From: Streptomyces chartreusis
Lineage (GTDB): Bacteria; Actinomycetota; Actinomycetes; Streptomycetales; Streptomycetaceae
Assembly (NCBI RefSeq): GCF_008704715.1
Contig: NZ_CP023689.1
Span: forward strand, 7,192,001-7,256,000
Length of the DNA stretch: 64,000 nucleotides
Reading direction: 5' to 3'
Position numbers and translations under genes: made by a program. This document shows, piece after piece, positions 59,385-64,000 of the stretch (the stretch's first letter is position 1; every line of letters begins with the position of its first letter). Under the pieces are notes generated by a model that had not been told where the DNA came from, did not search any database, and worked only from the letters and a program-made list of their open reading frames with translations.

Positions 59385-59981
59385 GTGAGTAGGAAACCCG
59401 AACTGAGGGGGCGGGCCGCCCGGCTCGCACGGCTCCTGCCCCCGGGCGCGGGGCAGGCCGCCCGTGCCCCGTTCGTCCTCCTGGTCGTCCTTCTCCTCGG
59501 CGGCGGCCTCATCGGCCTCCTCGTGCTGAACTCCGCCCTCAGCGAGGGCGCCTTCCAGAAGGACGACCTCCAGAAGGAGACCAAGGCCCTCACCGACGAG
59601 GAGCAGTCCCTCCAGCGGGACATCGACGCCTACTCCGCCCCCGACGCGCTCCAGCGCCGGGCCCGTGAACTCGGCATGGTCCCCGGCGGCGACCCCGCCT
59701 TCCTCGCCCCGGACGGCACCGTCAAGGGCGTCCCCAGCGCCGCGCCCGCCGGGCAGACCGCCGCCCGCGACGCCCTCTTCCTCGCCCCCGAGGCCATCCC
59801 CGGCTCGCCCGCGACGCCCTCGACGTCCGGCCCGGACACCACCTCGACGACCTCCGCGACGACACCATCCGCGCCGGGCCCCGGCCAGGCCACCCCGCAG
59901 ACCGTGCCCGACTACACGGCCCCCCTCCAGCAGTCCGCCCCGTCCGCCCAGTCCTCCACGTACCCGACCCCCGGCAGGTGA
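59385..59981 (+). CDS. ftsL: FtsL-like cell-division protein
   Basis: A 198-residue bitopic protein of the divisome. A basic N-terminus (GRAARLARLLP) leads into one membrane helix (about 29-51), then a coiled-coil/heptad segment (SEGAFQKDDLQKETKALTDEEQSLQRDI) and a long Pro/Ser/Thr-rich tail (about 105-198), which is longer than in most FtsL proteins. It would scaffold FtsI and partners at the septum. GTG 59385; its stop overlaps the ftsI start by four bases (GTGA). Confidence 0.88.
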   Translation: MSRKPELRGRAARLARLLPPGAGQAARAPFVLLVVLLLGGGLIGLLVLNSALSEGAFQKDDLQKETKALTDEEQSLQRDIDAYSAPDALQRRARELGMVPGGDPAFLAPDGTVKGVPSAAPAGQTAARDALFLAPEAIPGSPATPSTSGPDTTSTTSATTPSAPGPGQATPQTVPDYTAPLQQSAPSAQSSTYPTPGR

Positions 59982-61948
59982 CGGAAGTGTCCGACAGGGA
60001 ACCGCCGCGCCGCCGCGTGCCCGGACCCGCCAAGCCCGCCCGCCCCGGCGGCGCCCAGCGACGCCCGGGTCCCGGCGCCCGCCCGGCCCGCCGCCCGGCA
60101 CGCCCACGTCCCGGGGCGTCCGCCGCCATCCGGCTCGGCAGCCCCCGCCCCCGGCTGCGCATGGTCAGCCTGGCCCTGACGCTCGTCCTGCTCGCCTTCG
60201 TCGTACGACTGCTGCAGGTGCAGGGCGTCGACGCGAGCACCTATGCCGCCAAGGCCGAGAAGAACCGCTACGTCGGCTACACCCTGGCCGCCGAGCGCGG
60301 CGGCATCACCGACCGCAACGGCGTGGCGCTGGCGACCAGCGTGGACGCGTACGACATCACGGCCGACCCCACGCTGTTCTCCCGTGACCAGTTGAAGATC
60401 GACGACGGTCCCGAGCAGGCGGCAGCCCTGCTCGCCCCGATCCTCGGCCAGGACCAGGAGAAGATCGCCAACAAGCTCCGGCCGGCGAACCGGAACCTGC
60501 GCTACACGCTGCTGGCCAGCCGCCAGACCCCCCAGGTCTGGAAGCAGATCAAGGACCTCAAGACCGCGCTGGCCACCAAGGCCGAGACCGACAAGAGCGC
60601 GGTCAACGTCCTCGCGGGCGTCCTCTCCGTCGCCAGCAGCAAGCGGGTGTACCCGAACGGCGACCTCGCCGCCGGGATACTGGGCTGGGTCAACGCCGAC
60701 GGCAAGGGCGGCGGCGGTGTCGAGCAGCAGCTGAACAAGGCGCTGTCCGGCAAGGACGGCGAGATCCGCTACGCCCAGTCCGGCGGCCGGCAGGTCCCCA
60801 CCGTGAACGCCACCGAGACGCCCGCCGTGCCCGGCAGCGACGTCGAGCTCACCATCGACCGCGACATCCAGTGGGCGGCGCAGAACGCGATCACCAAGCA
60901 GGTGGAGGAGTCCAGGGCGGACCGCGGCTATGTGATCGTCCAGGACACCCGCACCGGCGAGATCCTCGCCATGGCCAACTCGCCCGGCTTCGACCCGAAC
61001 GACCTCTCCGAGGCCTCCAGCGCGAACATGGGCAACGCCGCCCTCCAGGACGCCTACGAGCCCGGCTCCACCGCGAAGGTCATGTCGATGGCCGCCGTAC
61101 TGGAGGAGAACGTGGCCACGCCCGGCACGCATGTCATCGTGCCCAACCGGCTGCACCGCGGCGACCGGCTCTTCAAGGACGACATCGACCACGAGACCTG
61201 GTACCTCACGCTCAACGGCGTGCTCGCCAAGTCCAGCAACATCGGCACCATCCTCGCCACCGGCCAGCTCGGCAAGACCCAGCGGCAGTCCAACAAGGTC
61301 CTCTACGACTACCTGCGCAGGTTCGGCCTCGGCAGCTACACCGGACTCGGCTTCCCCGGCGAGACCCCCGGCATCCTGGCCGCCCCCGACAAGTGGTCGA
61401 CCTCGCAGCAGTACACGATTCCTTTCGGCCAAGGTCTGTCCCTGAACGCGATGCAGGCGGCGTCGATCTACTCGACCATCGCCAACGGCGGCGTACGCGT
61501 CGAACCGACGCTGGTACGCGGCACCGAGGGACCCGACGGGCAGTTCACCGAGGCGGCGAAGCCCAAGAAGACGCGGGTCGTGAGCGCGAAGACGGCGAGG
61601 ACCCTCGCCCAGATGCTGGAGTCCGTCGTGGACGATCGGGAGGGCACCGGTACCAAGGCGCGCATCCCCGGCTACCGGGTCGCGGGCAAGACCGGTACGG
61701 CGAACCGCGTGGATCCGGCCACCGGGAAGTACCACGGCTACACGTCCTCCTTCGCCGGCTTCGCGCCCGCCGACAACCCCCGGGTCACGGTCTACTGCGC
61801 CATCCAGAACGCCACCCAGGGCAACTACTTCGGCGGCCAGATCTGCGGCCCCATCTACAAGCAGGTGATGGAGTTCGCGCTGAAGACCCTCCAGGTCCCG
61901 CCGACCGGGGCCAAGTCCGCCAAGCTCCCGGTCTCCTACAAACCCTGA
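59978..61948 (+). CDS. ftsI: Septal class B penicillin-binding protein FtsI
   Basis: A 656-residue transpeptidase for septal peptidoglycan. A Pro/Arg-rich cytoplasmic region and one membrane helix (about 60-85) precede the PBP dimerisation domain, then the transpeptidase domain with active-site Ser in GSTAKVMS, SxN as KSSNIGT, and KTGTANR. GTG 59978 overlaps the ftsL stop; GTG 59987 is an alternative with AGG at good spacing. The cytoplasmic tail is longer than usual for the family. It is the beta-lactam target of division. Confidence 0.95.
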   Translation: MTEVSDREPPRRRVPGPAKPARPGGAQRRPGPGARPARRPARPRPGASAAIRLGSPRPRLRMVSLALTLVLLAFVVRLLQVQGVDASTYAAKAEKNRYVGYTLAAERGGITDRNGVALATSVDAYDITADPTLFSRDQLKIDDGPEQAAALLAPILGQDQEKIANKLRPANRNLRYTLLASRQTPQVWKQIKDLKTALATKAETDKSAVNVLAGVLSVASSKRVYPNGDLAAGILGWVNADGKGGGGVEQQLNKALSGKDGEIRYAQSGGRQVPTVNATETPAVPGSDVELTIDRDIQWAAQNAITKQVEESRADRGYVIVQDTRTGEILAMANSPGFDPNDLSEASSANMGNAALQDAYEPGSTAKVMSMAAVLEENVATPGTHVIVPNRLHRGDRLFKDDIDHETWYLTLNGVLAKSSNIGTILATGQLGKTQRQSNKVLYDYLRRFGLGSYTGLGFPGETPGILAAPDKWSTSQQYTIPFGQGLSLNAMQAASIYSTIANGGVRVEPTLVRGTEGPDGQFTEAAKPKKTRVVSAKTARTLAQMLESVVDDREGTGTKARIPGYRVAGKTGTANRVDPATGKYHGYTSSFAGFAPADNPRVTVYCAIQNATQGNYFGGQICGPIYKQVMEFALKTLQVPPTGAKSAKLPVSYKP

Positions 61949-61985
61949 CCACCCTGATCAGCACCGAGCAGCCAGGAACCACCTC

Positions 61986-63650
61986 GTGACAACGATCACC
62001 CCCGACTCCGGGAACCAGGGCACGCCCCGCCCCTCACTTCGCCCTGACGCCGGTACGCCCGGTACGCTCACCGCCGTGCCACACGCTGATCAGTCCCAAA
62101 CCACCCAGAAGGGGCATCCTGTGACATATCCGGGACCGCCCAGGCCGGCGCAGGTCTCCGCCACACCCCTCGCGGAACTTGCCGACCAGCTGGGTGTTCC
62201 CGCGCCGGAACAGCAGGACGGCTCCGCCGAGGTCACGGGCATCACCCATGACTCGCGAGCCGTCCGCCCCGGCGATCTGTACGCCGCCCTCCCGGGTGCC
62301 CGTATGCACGGCGCCGACTTCGTCGCGCAGGCCGCGGGCCTCGGCGCGGTCGCCGTGCTGACCGACCCGACCGGCGCCGAACGCGCCGCGGAGACGGGGC
62401 TGCCGGTCCTTGTCGTCGAGGATCCGCGCGGGCGGATGGGTGAACTGGCGGCCACGATCTACGGCCACCCCGGCCGCGATCTGCTCCAGATCGGCATCAC
62501 CGGCACCTCCGGCAAGACCACCACCGCCTATCTCGTCGAGGGCGGCCTGAAGACGCTCAGGTCGACCGGCCTCATCGGCACGGTCGAGATGCGCATCGGC
62601 GACGAGCGCATCAAGTCCGAGCGGACCACCCCCGAAGCCACCGACCTCCAGGCGCTGTTCGCCGTCATGCGCGAGCGCGGCGTCGACGCGGTCGCCATGG
62701 AGGTCTCCAGCCATGCCCTGGTCCTCGGCCGGGTCGACGGCTGCGTCTTCGACATCGCGGTGTTCACCAACCTCAGCCCGGAGCACATGGAGTTCCACTC
62801 CGACATGGAGGACTACTTCGGGGCGAAGGCGCAGCTGTTCACCCCGAAGCGCAGCAGGCTCGGCGTGGTCAACCTCGACGACGAGTACGGCCGCCGGCTG
62901 GCCGAGGAGGCCACCGTCCCGGTCGTCACCTTCTCCGCCGAGGGCCACCCCGACGCCGACTGGCGCGCCGAGGACGTCCAGGTCGGCCCGATGGACGCCA
63001 CGTTCACCGTGATCGGCCCCAAGGGCGAGCGCATCGCCGCCACTTCGCCGCTGCCGGGCCCCTTCAACGTGGCGAACACCCTCGCCGCCATCGTCGCCCT
63101 GGCCGCCGCCGGCCTCGACGCGCAGACCGCGGCCGACGGCGTGGCCGCCGTACCGGGTGTGCCGGGCCGCCTGGAGCGGGTGGACGCCGGACAGCCGTAT
63201 CTCGCGGTCGTGGACTACGCCCACAAGACCGACGCCGTCGAGTCGGTCCTCAAGGCGCTGCGCAAGGTCACCGAGGGCCGGGTGCACGTCGTGCTCGGCT
63301 GCGGCGGGGACCGTGACAAAACCAAGCGGGAGCCGATGGGCGCGGCCGCGGCCAGGCTCGCCGACACCGCCGTACTGACCTCCGACAACCCCCGCTCTGA
63401 GGACCCCCTCGCGATCCTTGCAACCATGCTGCAGGGCGCGGCGTCCGTGCCGGTACACGAGCGTGGCGAGGTCCAGGTCTTCGAGGACCGGGCAGCCGCG
63501 ATCGCCGCGGCCGTCGCGCGCGCCCAGCCCGGCGACACGGTGCTGGTCGCGGGCAAGGGCCATGAGCAGGGCCAGGACATCGCCGGAGTGGTCCGTCCCT
63601 TCGACGACCGCCAGGTGCTTCGCGAAGCTATCCAGAAGACCCAGGGATGA
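61986..63650 (+). CDS. murE: UDP-MurNAc-tripeptide synthetase MurE
   Basis: A 554-residue Mur ligase adding the diaminopimelate residue to UDP-MurNAc-Ala-Glu. The ATP loop is GITGTSGKTTTAYLV, the central motif is LSPEHMEFHSDMEDY with the carbamylated Lys expected nearby, and DNPRSEDP is the substrate loop typical of DAP-adding enzymes (Streptomyces use LL-DAP). GTG 61986 (AGGA) gives a 45-residue extension over GTG 62121 (AAGGGG), which looks more like relatives; both are open. A TACGCT box is also seen at 62063-62068. Confidence 0.93.
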   Translation: MTTITPDSGNQGTPRPSLRPDAGTPGTLTAVPHADQSQTTQKGHPVTYPGPPRPAQVSATPLAELADQLGVPAPEQQDGSAEVTGITHDSRAVRPGDLYAALPGARMHGADFVAQAAGLGAVAVLTDPTGAERAAETGLPVLVVEDPRGRMGELAATIYGHPGRDLLQIGITGTSGKTTTAYLVEGGLKTLRSTGLIGTVEMRIGDERIKSERTTPEATDLQALFAVMRERGVDAVAMEVSSHALVLGRVDGCVFDIAVFTNLSPEHMEFHSDMEDYFGAKAQLFTPKRSRLGVVNLDDEYGRRLAEEATVPVVTFSAEGHPDADWRAEDVQVGPMDATFTVIGPKGERIAATSPLPGPFNVANTLAAIVALAAAGLDAQTAADGVAAVPGVPGRLERVDAGQPYLAVVDYAHKTDAVESVLKALRKVTEGRVHVVLGCGGDRDKTKREPMGAAAARLADTAVLTSDNPRSEDPLAILATMLQGAASVPVHERGEVQVFEDRAAAIAAAVARAQPGDTVLVAGKGHEQGQDIAGVVRPFDDRQVLREAIQKTQG

Positions 63651-63654
63651 ACTT

Positions 63655-64000
63655 GTGATCGCCCTCTCTCTCGCCGAGATCGCAGAAGTCGTCGGCGGGC
63701 AGACGCACGACATACCGGATCCGTCGGTCCATGTCACCGGATCCGTCGTCCGGGACTCCCGTGAAGTGGAGCCCGGCAGCCTCTTCGTCGCCTTCGTCGG
63801 CGAGCGCGTGGACGGGCACGACTACGCGGAGGCCGTCGTCGCGGCCGGCGCGGTCGCCGTCCTCGGCTCGCGGCCGGTGGGTGTGCCCGCGATCGTCGTG
63901 GCGGACGTGCAGAAGGCGCTCGGCGCCCTCGCCCGCCATGTCGTCCGGCGGCTCGGCGCGACCCTCGTGGCGCTGACCGGCTCGGCCGGCAAGACCAGCA
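63655..64000 (+). CDS. murF: UDP-MurNAc-tripeptide--D-Ala-D-Ala ligase MurF (5' part)
   Basis: The first 115 codons of MurF, cut by the window edge. The opening VIALSLAEIAEVVGGQT, the TGSVVRDSREVEPGSLFVAFVGERVDGHDY block, and the ATP-loop beginning ALTGSAGKTS identify it. The GTG start 63655 is four bases after the murE stop with AGGGA upstream, so it is translated with murE. The full gene would extend beyond 64000. Confidence 0.9.
   Translation, partial: MIALSLAEIAEVVGGQTHDIPDPSVHVTGSVVRDSREVEPGSLFVAFVGERVDGHDYAEAVVAAGAVAVLGSRPVGVPAIVVADVQKALGALARHVVRRLGATLVALTGSAGKTS

Overview
The window is a GC-rich actinobacterial chromosome segment, almost certainly Streptomyces. The evidence is the codon bias, many GTG and TTG starts, the paralogues and hypothetical families typical of the genus (DUF5304, DUF3040, SAV_6107-type HEPN), and a gene order that, from memory, follows the conserved core region around SCO2088-SCO2144 of S. 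coelicolor in reverse. It is a housekeeping region. I see no prophage, insertion sequence, CRISPR array, rRNA, tRNA or biosynthetic gene cluster.

Layout. 0.1-5.2 kb (minus): an SLC13-type transporter, a two-component system preceded by a small secreted protein, and a rhomboid protease coupled to a stand-alone Lrp ligand-binding protein. 5.4-10.7 kb (plus): a zinc-ribbon protein, a coiled-coil NYN protein, two tandem NlpC/P60 cell-wall hydrolases and a peptidase-like lipoprotein. 10.7-15.1 kb: GT87 glycosyltransferase, PimB mannosyltransferase and an acyl-CoA ligase. 15.4-20.6 kb (plus): metallophosphoesterase, SRPBCC protein, ArsA-like ATPase, DUF5304 protein, glucokinase GlkA and an EEP-family nuclease. 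20.6-27.2 kb: membrane protein and esterase (minus), then acyltransferase, MacS/MacR, phosphofructokinase and a 2-hydroxyacid dehydrogenase (plus). 27.1-30.6 kb: fused TrpE-TrpG with a classic Trp attenuator, divergent from a class II DAHP synthase, so two shikimate/tryptophan control points share one intergenic region. 30.7-35.7 kb: iron-box-controlled bfd, bfr, a sulfite-oxidase-fold protein, a DUF4396 membrane protein behind a CsoR-type copper operator, endonuclease IV and a PASTA Ser/Thr kinase. 35.9-43.3 kb: thiO-thiS-thiG behind a TPP riboswitch, a flavoprotein reductase, an Rv2175c-like DNA-binding protein, thiE, metF and a Tyr/Gln-rich membrane protein. 43.4-49.5 kb (minus): a flavin amine-oxidase/phytoene-desaturase-like protein, a DUF4126 protein, and an ABC-type YhgE/Pip exporter operon ending in its own TetR gene. 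49.7-57.9 kb: HEPN protein, methyltransferase, DUF3040 protein, a translationally coupled MoxR-DUF58-transglutaminase operon, and beta-carbonic anhydrase. 58.3-64.0 kb (plus): start of the division and cell-wall (dcw) cluster, rsmH-ftsL-ftsI-murE-murF, with murF cut by the window edge.

Regulatory features stand out more than gene content. They include the Trp leader peptide and terminator, the TPP riboswitch, an iron box, a CsoR-type operator, a TetR operator, half-sites resembling the MacR motif, a cluster of eight G5-6 tracts, several strong convergent terminators, and at least twelve genes whose -10 hexamer lies 6-8 nt before the start codon, predicting leaderless mRNAs. Starts were chosen from ribosome-binding sites, -10 spacing, four-base stop/start overlaps and remembered family N-termini. 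No computation or database search was run.
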